Assembly: GCA_023433775.1 (NCBI GenBank) | Contig: JAEYTY010000019.1 | Location: forward strand, 1 to 64,000 | Reading direction: 5' to 3' | DNA length: 64,000 nt | From: Pseudomonadota bacterium | GTDB lineage: Bacteria > Pseudomonadota > Alphaproteobacteria > Rhizobiales > Devosiaceae | Shown: positions 8,292 through 17,716 of the stretch, piece by piece | How the letters are laid out: each line of letters starts with the position of its first letter | How positions within the stretch are numbered: position 1 is the first letter of the stretch | Position numbers and translations under genes: made by a program | Notes under the pieces: generated by a model | What the model was told of the DNA's origin: nothing | Databases searched by the model: none | What the model saw: only the letters and a program-made list of their open reading frames with translations

Positions 8292-9660
8292 CTGGACCCC
8301 CGGCTCATGGCGCAGCAAGCCTGTACACCAGGTGCCGAACTATCCGGACGCCGCTGCACTCGCCGAAGCTGAGCGTCAGCTGTCAACTTTCCCGCCGCTG
8401 GTTTTTGCCGGCGAAGCGCGTGAGCTGAAAAAGCATCTGGCTGCCGTCTCGCGCGGCGACGCTTTCCTGCTTCAGGGTGGTGATTGCGCCGAGAGCTTTG
8501 CCGAGCATGGCGCCGACCATATCCGTGACTTCTTCCGCGTCTTCCTGCAGATGGCTGTGGTGCTGACCCATGGCGCGTCCAAGCCCGTGGTCAAGGTCGG
8601 TCGCGTTGCCGGCCAGTTCGCCAAGCCCCGCTCCGCCGATACTGAAACCATAAACGGCGTTGAGCTGCCCTCCTATCGCGGCGACATCATCAACGCCATT
8701 GAGTTCACCGAAGCCGCCCGCGTGCCCGATCCGGACCGGATGTTGCAGGCCTATCGCCAGTCGGCCGCCACGCTCAATCTGCTGCGCGCCTTTTCCATGG
8801 GTGGCTATGCCGAACTGACGCGCATCCACGAATGGACCATGGGCTTCATGAAGGGGTCCAACTGGAATGTCCGTTTTGAAGAACTGGCGCGCAAGATCGA
8901 TGACGCCATCACCTTCATGGGCGCGCTCGGCCTCAACCCCGACAACACGCCCGCTTTGCGCCAGACCAGCTTCTACACCAGCCACGAAGCACTGCTCCTG
9001 GGCTATGAGGAAGCGCTGACCCGCAAGGACTCCATCAGCCAGAACTACTACGCCACCTCCGGCCACATGCTCTGGATTGGCGACCGCACGCGCCAGCCCG
9101 ACGCAGCCCATGTCGAATATTTCGCCGGCATCCATAATCCCATCGGGGTCAAATGCGGCCCGAGCCTCTCCAATGACGATCTGCTGCGCCTGCTTGATCG
9201 GCTCAATCCCACCGACGAAGCTGGTCGTATCACCCTCATTTCCCGTTTCGGCGCCGACAAGGTGCACGAACATCTGCCGCGTCTGATCGAAACCGTCGAG
9301 CGGGCAGGGCGCACTGTGGTCTGGTGCTGCGATCCCATGCATGGCAACACCATCAAGGCGTCGACCGGCTACAAGACACGCCCGTTTGATCGCGTGCTGT
9401 CCGAAGTGCGTGGCTTCTTCGAAGTCCACCGCGAAATGGGCACTTACGCCGGCGGCGTGCATATCGAGATGACGGGCGACGATGTCACCGAATGCGTTGG
9501 CGGCATGTCGGCGGTTACCGAGGCTTCGCTGTCGGATCGGTATCACACCTATTGCGACCCGCGCCTCAATGCCAGCCAGGCGCTGGAATTGGCCTTCCTC
9601 GTCGCCGAGGAAGTCCATGCCCAGAAGCCGCCACGCCAGCAGCGTGCTGCGGGGGAATAA
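8284..9660 (+). CDS. aroG: Class II 3-deoxy-7-phosphoheptulonate synthase
   Basis: Condenses phosphoenolpyruvate and erythrose 4-phosphate, the entry step of the shikimate pathway for aromatic amino acids. The 458 residues are the usual length of the class II (plant and actinobacterial type) enzyme. The N-terminus WTPGSWRSKPVHQVPNYPDA is the standard beginning, which fixes the start. Other recognisable segments are LQGGDCAESF, the PEP-site region and VWCCDPMHGNT near residue 350, which contains a metal-ligand Cys/His environment. The gene is monocistronic as far as I can see; the following kinase gene begins 111 bases downstream. The symbol aroG is used for class II enzymes in some genomes and aroF in others. 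Confidence 0.95.
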   Translation: MTTWTPGSWRSKPVHQVPNYPDAAALAEAERQLSTFPPLVFAGEARELKKHLAAVSRGDAFLLQGGDCAESFAEHGADHIRDFFRVFLQMAVVLTHGASKPVVKVGRVAGQFAKPRSADTETINGVELPSYRGDIINAIEFTEAARVPDPDRMLQAYRQSAATLNLLRAFSMGGYAELTRIHEWTMGFMKGSNWNVRFEELARKIDDAITFMGALGLNPDNTPALRQTSFYTSHEALLLGYEEALTRKDSISQNYYATSGHMLWIGDRTRQPDAAHVEYFAGIHNPIGVKCGPSLSNDDLLRLLDRLNPTDEAGRITLISRFGADKVHEHLPRLIETVERAGRTVVWCCDPMHGNTIKASTGYKTRPFDRVLSEVRGFFEVHREMGTYAGGVHIEMTGDDVTECVGGMSAVTEASLSDRYHTYCDPRLNASQALELAFLVAEEVHAQKPPRQQRAAGE

Positions 9661-9674
9661 ACCGCCTGATATCG

Positions 9675-9700
9675 TGAACCTATTTTCGGGATCGCGCGTT
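9675..9700 (+). promoter_or_regulatory. Candidate EcfG-type stress promoter ahead of the HWE kinase
   Basis: TGAAC at 9675-9679 and CGTT at 9697-9700 are separated by 17 bases. The alphaproteobacterial general stress sigma factor EcfG recognises GGAAC-N16/17-CGTT, so this is a match with one mismatch in the -35 box. It sits 72 bases before the kinase start. HWE kinases frequently feed the general stress response, which makes the placement sensible, but a one-mismatch hit can be chance. Confidence 0.3.
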
Positions 9701-9771
9701 GAACGGATCGGCGTGCGATTTTGGTTTTCGCGATTGCTTGCCTGCACCTTCGAGCGTCTAATGAGTAGGCA

Positions 9772-11685
9772 ATGCCGAAATCCCTGTTTCCCAACGCAAC
9801 GCCTGAAACCCGCGCTCGCCTCGAGACGGATCCCACAATAAAGCTGATCAACGAATACGACTGGTCTGCCAATGCTTTGGGGGTCATCCCCTTCTGGCCC
9901 GAAAGCCTCAAGGGCGCCGTCCGCACCATGCTCGTGGCCTCGACACCTATGGTCATGCTGGTCGGACCGCAGGGTATCCTCATCTACAACAATGCCTACG
10001 CCAAATTCGCCGGCCAGCGTCATCCGGAAATCTTCGGCATGAAGGCGCTCGAAGCCTGGCCCGAAATTGCTGATTTCAATCAGAAAAATATCGAGCGCGG
10101 GCTCAATGGCGAGTCCTGGGTCCTGCAGGATCAGGAACTGGTGCTCAATCGCTACGGTCAGATGGAATCGAGCTGGATGGATCTCCATTACAGCCCGGTC
10201 ATCAACGACGATGGCCAATCCCTCGCCACGCTCTGCATTGTCGGCGAAACCACAGATCGCATCATCGCCCAGCAGGCGCTGGCGCGCAGTGAAGAGCGCC
10301 TGTCCCTCGCCATTTCCGGCACTAGCCTTGTCGGCACCTGGGACTGGGATGTTCCCAATAATCAGGTAACCGCCGACGAGCAGTTTGCTGCAATTTATAA
10401 TCTCGATGGTCAACGCGCCGCGCTTGGCCTGCCCATCGAAGAATTCTTCCACGCAATCCACCCCCAGGATACGCCGCGCGTACAGGCGGAGATTGCGCGA
10501 TCTCTTGAGGCTGGCGAACCGTTCAAGGCCGAATATCGCCTTGTCGGCGCGGATGGCCGCATCACCTGGGTCGTAGCGTCCGGTCGTCCCCGTCTCAATG
10601 GCGAGGGGAAAGTCTATCGTTTCCCCGGCATCGCCATCGACGTCACCGAGCAGCATCGCGTTGCCGAGGCGCTCGCCGAGAGCGAATTGCAGTTCCGTAC
10701 GCTCGCCGACACCATGCCGCAGATGGTCTGGTCGACGCGTCCCGATGGCTTTCACGACTACTACAATGCGCGCTGGTATGAGTTCACGGGCGTGCCCGAG
10801 GGGTCGACAGATGGCGAAGGCTGGAAGGATATGTTCCATCCGGACGATCAGGAGCGTGCTCGCGGGATCTGGCGCCAATCGCTGGCTTCAGGCGAACCCT
10901 ACCAGATCGAATATCGCCTCAAGCATCACAGCGGCAGCTACCGCTGGACATTGGGCCGTGCTCTGCCGATCCGCGATGCTGAAGGGCAGATCGTGCGCTG
11001 GATCGGCACCTGCACCGACATCCATGAATCCCGCCTCTCGGCCAATGAGCGCGAGTTGGTGGCCCAGGAACTCAGCCACCGTATCAAGAATATCTTTGCG
11101 GTCCTCAGCGGCATTGTCAGCCTCTCGGCGCGCAACAATCCCGACGTCAAACCTTTCGCCGATCAGTTGCGGCGCAGGATTTTCGCCTTGGGCGAAGCGC
11201 ATGACTTTGTGCGCTCGCACAGCCATTTCTCATCCGAGGATGCCAGACACGGTGCCTTGTCGGCGCTGATCGCTCGCCTGATGCAGCCCTATAACGATGA
11301 AAGTGGCGAACGTATCCGCTTTACAGGCGACGACGCCCCCGTGGACGATGCTGTCGCTACGCCGCTTGCTTTGCTGTTCCACGAACTGGCCACCAATGCC
11401 GCCAAATATGGCTCGCTGCACAATCCGGCCGGCACGGTGACCATCACCGGCCGCAACGACGGCGAGCACTACAATATCATCTGGCGCGAAAGTGGCGGGC
11501 CAGACGTCAAGGAGCCAGAATCCCTGTCGGGATTTGGCACCAGGCTGATCGAGATGTCCGTGAGAGGGCAGATGCACGGCGAAGTGAACCGCCGCTGGCT
11601 GTCCGATGGGCTGGAAGTGGAAATTATTCTGCCTGCCGACGCCCTGACACGTTCGGCAAGCCTGCAGCCGGCAAAGCTTAAATAG
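9772..11685 (+). CDS. PAS domain HWE-family sensor histidine kinase
   Basis: A 637-residue soluble kinase with no membrane segments. It has an N-terminal PAS-like segment (about 40-155) and two further PAS/PAC modules (about 175-300 and 305-430), each ending in a PAC signature such as YRFPGIAIDVTE and IVRWIGTCTDIHE. The dimerisation box QELSHRIKNIFAVL (about residue 440) and the later WRESGG are the His and W-x-E hallmarks of HWE kinases. No flavin-binding NCRFLQ motif is seen, so a LOV photoreceptor is unlikely. A convergent single-domain receiver is encoded five bases downstream and is the probable partner. Confidence 0.92.
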   Translation: MPKSLFPNATPETRARLETDPTIKLINEYDWSANALGVIPFWPESLKGAVRTMLVASTPMVMLVGPQGILIYNNAYAKFAGQRHPEIFGMKALEAWPEIADFNQKNIERGLNGESWVLQDQELVLNRYGQMESSWMDLHYSPVINDDGQSLATLCIVGETTDRIIAQQALARSEERLSLAISGTSLVGTWDWDVPNNQVTADEQFAAIYNLDGQRAALGLPIEEFFHAIHPQDTPRVQAEIARSLEAGEPFKAEYRLVGADGRITWVVASGRPRLNGEGKVYRFPGIAIDVTEQHRVAEALAESELQFRTLADTMPQMVWSTRPDGFHDYYNARWYEFTGVPEGSTDGEGWKDMFHPDDQERARGIWRQSLASGEPYQIEYRLKHHSGSYRWTLGRALPIRDAEGQIVRWIGTCTDIHESRLSANERELVAQELSHRIKNIFAVLSGIVSLSARNNPDVKPFADQLRRRIFALGEAHDFVRSHSHFSSEDARHGALSALIARLMQPYNDESGERIRFTGDDAPVDDAVATPLALLFHELATNAAKYGSLHNPAGTVTITGRNDGEHYNIIWRESGGPDVKEPESLSGFGTRLIEMSVRGQMHGEVNRRWLSDGLEVEIILPADALTRSASLQPAKLK

Positions 11686-11690
11686 AAAAA

Positions 11691-12131
11691 TCAGGCGTAG
11701 CTGCCGCCGTCACTGCTGTTCGTGTTCCAGTTGAACAGCTTGAGCCGCCGCGGCGGCGTCGCATCGGCAGCAGCGCGCTTGGCGATGGCATATTCCACCA
11801 CTTCGCGAATATCGCGATCAGTCGCTGGCTTGGCGATCACACCAACAGTACCAGGCACGCCGTCACCCAGCTGCGCCGGGTTTGCCGTCATGAAAACGAC
11901 AGTCACGCCATGGGTCTGGGCGAGAATTTCACCGATACGCGGGCCGGTCGGGCCATCGCGGAGGTTCAAATCCACAAGCGCAACATCAGCCTGCCGCGCC
12001 AGAGCCAGCGCAGATTTTTGATCAGCAGCAATACCGATTGGAGTGTGGCCCATCTCTTCGACCACATACTCAATCTCGGTAGCGACGATGATCTCGTCTT
12101 CAACAATGAGGACTTTGTAGCTCATAGGCAC
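11691..12131 (-). CDS. Single-domain response regulator (receiver only)
   Basis: A CheY-like receiver of 146 residues with no output domain. The acidic pocket is in VLIVEDEIIVATEIEYVVEE, the phospho-acceptor Asp in ALVDLNLRDG (about residue 56), the conserved Thr in VFMTAN and the Lys in VIAKPA. Alphaproteobacterial receivers of this type usually act as phosphate sinks or intermediates for HWE kinases and the PhyR stress pathway. The gene faces the PAS-HWE kinase with only five bases between stop codons. The start could be this ATG or the second one at 12125. The C-terminus is extended and poorly conserved. Confidence 0.9.
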   Translation of the reverse strand: MPMSYKVLIVEDEIIVATEIEYVVEEMGHTPIGIAADQKSALALARQADVALVDLNLRDGPTGPRIGEILAQTHGVTVVFMTANPAQLGDGVPGTVGVIAKPATDRDIREVVEYAIAKRAAADATPPRRLKLFNWNTNSSDGGSYA

Positions 12132-12363
12132 GGCTTCGTGGCTGTTTAAACTTATGCGTGAGACCCAAACGACTCTTGGGGGCTTCTGGTTGCGATATTA
12201 GTACACTTCCTGAAGTTTGACGATGATGCGCCCCTCCGGTTACCAAAGCACGAACATATGGCAGGGCCCCCATGCCGCGCTTGCCCTGCCGGGGGCGAAA
12301 AGCTAAGTCTGCCCCGTCAGGCCGTCCGGCCCGATGGAATGTGATAATCGTCAGGCCAAATCC

Positions 12364-14031
12364 GTGACAGACCAGCTCAGAATTGCGCTCGCCCAGCTCA
12401 ATCCCAAGGTTGGCGACCTGAACGGCAATTTGGCCTTGGCCCGCAAGGCTTTGGCCGATGCCGTGGCCGCCGGCGCTGATATCCTGCTGCTGTCCGAGCT
12501 GTTTCTCACCGGCTATTTCCCCGACGATCTGCTGTTCAAGCCGCAATTCGTTGCCGACGCCATGGAAGCCGCCGAAACGCTGGCCGCCGAAACCGCTGGC
12601 ACCGACGTCGTCCTCCTCCTGCCCAGCATCTGGCAGGACAAGGCCGGCCTTCACAATTCTGTGCTGGTGGCCGAAAAGGGCGAAATCACCGCCATTCGCC
12701 ACAAGCGCGAACTGCCTAATACGGACGTCTTCTACGAAAAGCGCTATTTCACCGCCGGCCCGCTCCCCCACGCCGTGACCATCAAGGGCGTGCAGATCGG
12801 CATCCCCATCTGCGAAGACATCTGGCACCCCTGGGTCTGCGAACACCTCGTGCGCGAAGGCGCTGAAATCCTGCTTTGCCCTAATGGTTCGCCTTATTGG
12901 ACCAACAAGCAGCACACCCGCATGGAGCTCGTCCGCGCCCGCGTCGCCGAAGATGGCGTGCCGCTGCTCTATCTCAATCAGGTCGGTGGCCAGGATGAGC
13001 TTGTCTTCGACGGCGCCTCCTTCGCCATCGAGCCGGGCAACAAACTGGTGCTGCAGGGCAAGTCCTTCGCCACCGATTTCATCGTCTCGGACTGGACCCG
13101 CACAGACGAGGGCTGGACCTGCACCAATGGCCACGTCGAGCCGCTCACCTCTGTGGATGAAGCCCCATGGCGCGCCGCTGTGCTGGGCCTCCGCGATTAT
13201 GTGCACAAAAACGGCTTCAGCCACGTCGTCCTCGGCCTTTCAGGCGGCATAGACAGCGCCGTGGTCGCCGCCATGGCCGTCGATGCCTTTGGGCCCGAAA
13301 AGGTCCACTGCCTCATGCTGCCCTATCGCTACACATCCGAGGCCAGCCTCAAGGACGCCAAGGACTGCGCCGCCCGTCTCGGCGTGCGCTATGACATCGT
13401 CTCCATCGGCAATCCGGTCGATGAGGCCCTTAGCGAACTTGCCCCCATCTTTGGTGACCGCCCGGCCGATCTCGCCGAAGAAAACATCCAGTCGCGAATG
13501 CGCGGCGTCGTGTTGATGGCCGTCTCCAACAAGCTTGGCTCCATGCTGCTCACCACCGGCAACAAGTCCGAAATGGGCGTCGGCTACGCCACAATCTATG
13601 GCGACATGAATGGCGGCTACAATCCGCTCAAGGACATGTTCAAGATGCAGGTCTATGCGCTGGCCGACTGGCGCAACAAGCATCTCCCGGGCGACAGCCT
13701 CGGCCCCGCGGGCGAAGTCATCCCACCCGCCATCATCTCCAAGGCGCCCAGCGCCGAATTGCGTCCCGATCAGACCGATCAGGACAGCCTGCCGCCCTAT
13801 CCCGTGCTCGACGATATCCTCACCTGCATCGTCGAGGAGGAAATGTCTCTCGCCGAAGTCGCCGCCCGCGGCCATGAACCGGCTCTGGTCCGGCGCATCG
13901 AGCGCCTGCTCAATATCGCCGAATACAAGCGCCGCCAGTCCGCGCCCGGCCCGAAGCTCAGCCCCCGCGCCTTTGGCCTGGGCCGCAGATACCCCATCAC
14001 CAATGGATATAAGGACGCAACCATCGGATGA
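12364..14031 (+). CDS. nadE: Glutamine-dependent NAD+ synthetase
   Basis: Makes NAD+ from nicotinate adenine dinucleotide with glutamine as nitrogen donor. The N-terminal nitrilase-type amidase (residues 1-250) shows the Glu of LLSELFLTGYFPDDLL, the Lys of HKRELPNTDVFYEKRYF and the Cys of IPICEDIWHP. The C-terminal synthetase has the PP-loop VLGLSGGIDSAVVA and the TTGNKSEMGVGYATIYGD segment. I prefer the GTG at 12364 because the protein then begins VTDQLRIALAQLNPKVGD, as in relatives; an ATG at 12334 would add ten residues without a ribosome site. The stop overlaps the gltX start (ATGA), so the two are coupled. nadC lies elsewhere in this window at 38-39 kb. Confidence 0.95.
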   Translation: MTDQLRIALAQLNPKVGDLNGNLALARKALADAVAAGADILLLSELFLTGYFPDDLLFKPQFVADAMEAAETLAAETAGTDVVLLLPSIWQDKAGLHNSVLVAEKGEITAIRHKRELPNTDVFYEKRYFTAGPLPHAVTIKGVQIGIPICEDIWHPWVCEHLVREGAEILLCPNGSPYWTNKQHTRMELVRARVAEDGVPLLYLNQVGGQDELVFDGASFAIEPGNKLVLQGKSFATDFIVSDWTRTDEGWTCTNGHVEPLTSVDEAPWRAAVLGLRDYVHKNGFSHVVLGLSGGIDSAVVAAMAVDAFGPEKVHCLMLPYRYTSEASLKDAKDCAARLGVRYDIVSIGNPVDEALSELAPIFGDRPADLAEENIQSRMRGVVLMAVSNKLGSMLLTTGNKSEMGVGYATIYGDMNGGYNPLKDMFKMQVYALADWRNKHLPGDSLGPAGEVIPPAIISKAPSAELRPDQTDQDSLPPYPVLDDILTCIVEEEMSLAEVAARGHEPALVRRIERLLNIAEYKRRQSAPGPKLSPRAFGLGRRYPITNGYKDATIG

Positions 14032-15356
14032 GTGTCACCGTTCGCTGGGCGCCGTCTCCCACCGGCAATATCCATCTGGGCAATGCCCGTCCCGCCCTCA
14101 TCAACTGGTTCTTCGCCCGCCGCCATGGCGGCCGCTACGTGCTGCGCATGGACGATACCGATCTGGCCCGCTCCACCCGCGCCTTTGCGGACGGCATCGA
14201 GGCCGATCTCGCCTGGCTCGGCGTCACGCCCGACCTGCTGGTCCGCCAGTCCGAACGCACGGCGCTCTATGATGCGGCGCGCGACAAGCTCATTGCCGCC
14301 GGTCGCCTCTATCCCTGCTACGAAACCGAGGATGAGCTCGACCGTCGCCGCAAGCGCGCCCTCGCCATGGGTCGCCCGCCCATTTACGACCGCGCTGCCC
14401 TCGCGCTCACCGACGAAGACCGCGCCCGTCTCGAAGCCGAGGGCCGCACGCCCCATTGGCGCTTCAGGCTTGATGGCCGTCCCGTCCATTTCGATGACCT
14501 GATCAAAGGCCCGCAGACGGTCAACACCGCCTCGATGTCCGACCCCGTGCTCATCCGCGCCGATGGCTCCTATCTCTACACCTTGCCCTCAGTCGTGGAC
14601 GACATTGACCTCGCCATCACCCATGTCATCCGCGGCGAGGACCATGTTTCCAATACCGGCACCCAGATCGAGATCATCGAGGCCCTCGGCGGCGCCGTCC
14701 CGCGCTTTGCGCACCACAATCTGCTGACCGACGCGCAGGGGCAGGGCTTTTCCAAGCGCCTCGGCTCCCAGTCCATCGCCGATCTGCGCGAGGCGGGCTA
14801 CGAGCCGCTGGCCGTCGCCATCATGGCCACCCTGACCGGCACCAGCCTCCCCATCGAGCCCTATGAAAGCCTCGACGCCATCGCCGAGCGACTGGACCTG
14901 TCGATGATTTCGCATGGCTCGGCCCGCTTCGATCCCGTCGAGCTCGATGGCCTCAATGCGCGCCTGCTGCACAATATGCCCTATGCCGCCGCGGCGCCGC
15001 GCCTTGCCGCGCTGGGCGTCGAGGGAGAAGCCATGTGGCTGCTGCTGCGCGAAAATCTCGCGCGCCTTCCGGAAATTGTCGAATGGTCAAAGCTGCTGAC
15101 CGGCCCGATGACACCCGTCATCGCCGATGAGGATCGCGATTTCCTCTCTCTCGCCAAGGCCCTGCTGCCGCCTGAGCCATGGGATGAGACCACCTGGGGT
15201 CATTGGACTGAAACCCTCAAGACCACGACAGGCCGCAAGGGCAAGGCACTATTCCTGCCCCTGCGCATGGCGCTCACCGGCCGCCATGACGGCCCTGAGC
15301 TTAAATCCCTGCTCGTCCTGCTTGGGCGTAAGGCGTGTCTGGACCGACTACCCTGA
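14028..15356 (+). CDS. gltX: Glutamate--tRNA ligase
   Basis: Class I aminoacyl-tRNA synthetase that charges tRNA with glutamate. The 442 residues contain the HIGH-equivalent HLGN in RWAPSPTGNIHLGNARPAL, and the KMSKS-equivalent FSKRLGS at about residue 243. The protein is at the short end for GluRS, and many alphaproteobacteria encode two copies, one of which can charge tRNA-Gln for transamidation; which one this is cannot be told. It starts inside the nadE stop codon. Its last 56 bases overlap, head to head, the end of the DUF2865 gene on the opposite strand, an unusually long 3' overlap. Confidence 0.94.
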   Translation: MSVTVRWAPSPTGNIHLGNARPALINWFFARRHGGRYVLRMDDTDLARSTRAFADGIEADLAWLGVTPDLLVRQSERTALYDAARDKLIAAGRLYPCYETEDELDRRRKRALAMGRPPIYDRAALALTDEDRARLEAEGRTPHWRFRLDGRPVHFDDLIKGPQTVNTASMSDPVLIRADGSYLYTLPSVVDDIDLAITHVIRGEDHVSNTGTQIEIIEALGGAVPRFAHHNLLTDAQGQGFSKRLGSQSIADLREAGYEPLAVAIMATLTGTSLPIEPYESLDAIAERLDLSMISHGSARFDPVELDGLNARLLHNMPYAAAAPRLAALGVEGEAMWLLLRENLARLPEIVEWSKLLTGPMTPVIADEDRDFLSLAKALLPPEPWDETTWGHWTETLKTTTGRKGKALFLPLRMALTGRHDGPELKSLLVLLGRKACLDRLP

Positions 15357-16464
15357 CCGCGCGGTCCCCGAAATGCACGATCCGCGCTTCGGGGGCAGTC
15401 GCCGTCTGATCGACATTTGGCCGCGCCGCGATTTCGCCGGGGCCGGCTGGCCGGCGCCGGGGCAGGGGAACATCCACCATCGCCACCGTGCTCACCGTCT
15501 CAGGCGTCACGGCAGCCATCTGCACCGGCACAATTCCGCGCGGGTCGCGCAGTGGCAGCGGAAATTTCAGCCCGGCAATTTCAATCATCGCCCGGCTCTT
15601 GCCGTCCTCGCTCTCGGCTAAAGTCACGGTGCCATCCGCCTGCGGCGCCACCTTGCAGCTCGCTTCCTTGTCGAAATTGGTGCGATAGGCAAAGGCGGTG
15701 GGCAGCGACGTATAGGCCGCGCCTGACAGATTGCGCATCTGCTCCGGCTCCTGGCCGGGATTGTCGTAATAATAGAGATCGACCGCCGTATTCGGGCACA
15801 TCTGTTGGCAGGTCATCGCGTCATTGCCGACATAGTCGGGCAGCGTCGCATAGCTGATGGGCCAGAAATATCCGTCCGACAGCCTCACGCAGAGCGTGCG
15901 CACCGTCGCATAGCCCTGATAGCCCCAATAGTCGCCACCATCGACGAAGTCGCCATTGGTGAAATCGCCTTCCGAGGTCGACCCAAAGATGCGGTCAAAG
16001 ATCGACTGCCGTTCATTGCTGAAAGTGGCGCTCGAACCCTGATTGCGGCAACCAAAGCGCGCCATTTCCTGCAAAATGGCTTCGCGCTGCTGCGCCACCG
16101 CATCGCCCGTATCGACCGATTGATTAACCTTGGCATAGTCGTCGCGCAGCCGCAGCACATTGCGCGCCACCTGCTGGCATTGCGGAGTCAGCGTCCGCCC
16201 GGCCTTGGCGTCGTCATTGCAGCCCTGGCGGATATACTGGCTCTCGGCGTCCTGCACCTGCCGCGCCAATTGCCGCGCCGTCTGCGAGCTGTTCTGAATC
16301 TGCCGGAAATCGGCATTGCCGTCGAACTGGCGCAACTGGCTGTTGAGCCGCGCGCACTGCTCCGCCTGCGCATGGGCCATTTGCACGTCCAGCGTCAGCG
16401 TGGCCGCTGCCAGAAACCCGAAAATCAGGGCGCGCGCGCCAATTCTGCCGAAAAACACCATCAA
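15301..16464 (-). CDS. DUF2865 domain exported protein
   Basis: A 387-residue exported protein with a Sec signal peptide (MMVFFGRIGARALIFGFLAA, cleavage after AHA). A helical N-terminal part rich in Gln and paired Cys residues (about 35-150) is followed by the DUF2865 core, recognisable by VRTLCVRLSDGYFWPISYAT, QQMCPNTAVDLYYYDNPG and AAYTSLPTAFAYR. The C-terminal 80 residues are Pro/Ala-rich and low complexity. The family is largely limited to Hyphomicrobiales and has no assigned function; the conserved cysteines suggest disulfides in the periplasm. Its 3' end overlaps gltX by 56 bases on the other strand. Confidence 0.88.
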   Translation of the reverse strand: MMVFFGRIGARALIFGFLAAATLTLDVQMAHAQAEQCARLNSQLRQFDGNADFRQIQNSSQTARQLARQVQDAESQYIRQGCNDDAKAGRTLTPQCQQVARNVLRLRDDYAKVNQSVDTGDAVAQQREAILQEMARFGCRNQGSSATFSNERQSIFDRIFGSTSEGDFTNGDFVDGGDYWGYQGYATVRTLCVRLSDGYFWPISYATLPDYVGNDAMTCQQMCPNTAVDLYYYDNPGQEPEQMRNLSGAAYTSLPTAFAYRTNFDKEASCKVAPQADGTVTLAESEDGKSRAMIEIAGLKFPLPLRDPRGIVPVQMAAVTPETVSTVAMVDVPLPRRRPAGPGEIAARPNVDQTATAPEARIVHFGDRAVRVVGPDTPYAQAGRAGI

Positions 16465-16619
16465 GTCCCGTCACACGGCTCCGCCAGCCGTCATTCGCCG
16501 CCGCCCTTAAGACATCGCTAGGGCACATGGCAACATTATAGCAGACAGCGTCGTTCCCTAGATAGCGCGCCTGCGTCACACATAGCGCCCAGACTGGCCC
16601 TGCACGAAGAGTTGTTCCC

Positions 16620-17627
16620 ATGAAACTCGCGACCCTGCGTTCATCCCGCCCCGATGGCCAGCTTGTTCTGGTCTCCGCCGATTCGAGCCGCTGCGTTTCC
16701 GCCGGCCGGGTGGCGCCAACGCTGCAAGCGGCGCTGGACGATTGGGAACACGCCAAGCCGGCCCTCGAAAATCTGGCTGCCCAGCTCGAAGCGGGCGCCA
16801 TTGCCGGTCAGCCCTTCGATCCTGCGACTGCCCATGCGCCGCTGCCGCGTGCTTTTCAGTGGATCGATGGCGCCGGCTATCTCAGCCATCTCGAACGCGT
16901 CCGCTCGTTGAAGGGCAGCAAGGATGAGGAACTGCAATCTGTCCGCCCGCTGATGTATCAGGGCGCCTCCGATTCCCTCTCGGCGCCAACCGATCCCATC
17001 ATCGTGCCCTCGGACGATCTGGCGCTCGATTTCGAGGCCGAGGTCGGCGTCATCATCGGCCATGTGCCGATGCGCGCCACCCGCGAAATCGCCTCCGCCG
17101 CCATCCGCCTTGTCACCATTCTCAACGACGTTTCCCTGCGCAAGCTGGTGGTTGACGATCTGCAGAACGGTTTTGGCTTTTTCCACGCCAAGCCTTCCAC
17201 CGCCTTTGCGCCGCTGGCCATCACCCCCGCCGCGCTGGGCAATGCCTGGCGCGACAATCGCCTGCATCTGCCGGTGCGGGTCGAGGTCAATGGCACGCTT
17301 TATGGTCAGCCCAATGCCGGGGTGGACATGCACCACGATTTTGCCGACCTGATCGTCGAAGCCGCCCGCACCCGCAACCTGGCTGCCGGCACCATTATCG
17401 GCTCGGGCACCATCGCCAATCACCATGACGAAACCCTGCCGCTCAAGCGCGACGGCATTGGTTTTGCCTGCATCGCCGAGGCCCGCACCGCCGAAAAAGC
17501 CATGTTTGGCCGCGCCCGAACCCCATTCCTCAAGCCCGGCGACACGATCCGCATTGCTGCCCTTGCCCCCGATGGCACCCAGGTTTTCGGTGCCATTGAA
17601 CAGAATGTAAGGCTCCTGGCCAACTGA
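16620..17627 (+). CDS. Fumarylacetoacetate hydrolase family protein
   Basis: A 335-residue member of the FAH superfamily with an N-terminal extra domain (1-75) in front of the catalytic fold. Acidic metal ligands are visible in DLALDFEAEVGVIIG and in the EVNG segment, with a later GSGTIANHHDE region. Family members hydrolyse carbon-carbon bonds in fumarylacetoacetate, acylpyruvates or decarboxylate oxaloacetate. This long form resembles the fumarylacetoacetase-like enzymes of tyrosine degradation in proteobacteria, but no other gene of that pathway is adjacent, so substrate is open. ATG is directly preceded by GAAGAGTTGTTCCC, a weak ribosome site. Confidence 0.88.
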   Translation: MKLATLRSSRPDGQLVLVSADSSRCVSAGRVAPTLQAALDDWEHAKPALENLAAQLEAGAIAGQPFDPATAHAPLPRAFQWIDGAGYLSHLERVRSLKGSKDEELQSVRPLMYQGASDSLSAPTDPIIVPSDDLALDFEAEVGVIIGHVPMRATREIASAAIRLVTILNDVSLRKLVVDDLQNGFGFFHAKPSTAFAPLAITPAALGNAWRDNRLHLPVRVEVNGTLYGQPNAGVDMHHDFADLIVEAARTRNLAAGTIIGSGTIANHHDETLPLKRDGIGFACIAEARTAEKAMFGRARTPFLKPGDTIRIAALAPDGTQVFGAIEQNVRLLAN

Positions 17628-17716
17628 TTGATAACATTCGCGTGTTACCGTTGGGGCAAGCTCAATGCCGTGCCACTCTCGGCTGCGTGATCGCGTCTCA
17701 TACCTGAGGTTTCCCG

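Noticed and set aside
8383..10878. An 831-codon open frame antisense to aroG and the HWE kinase.
   Set aside because: Shadow frame caused by high GC codon use on the plus strand; composition is low-complexity and no domain is visible, while both plus-strand genes are certain.
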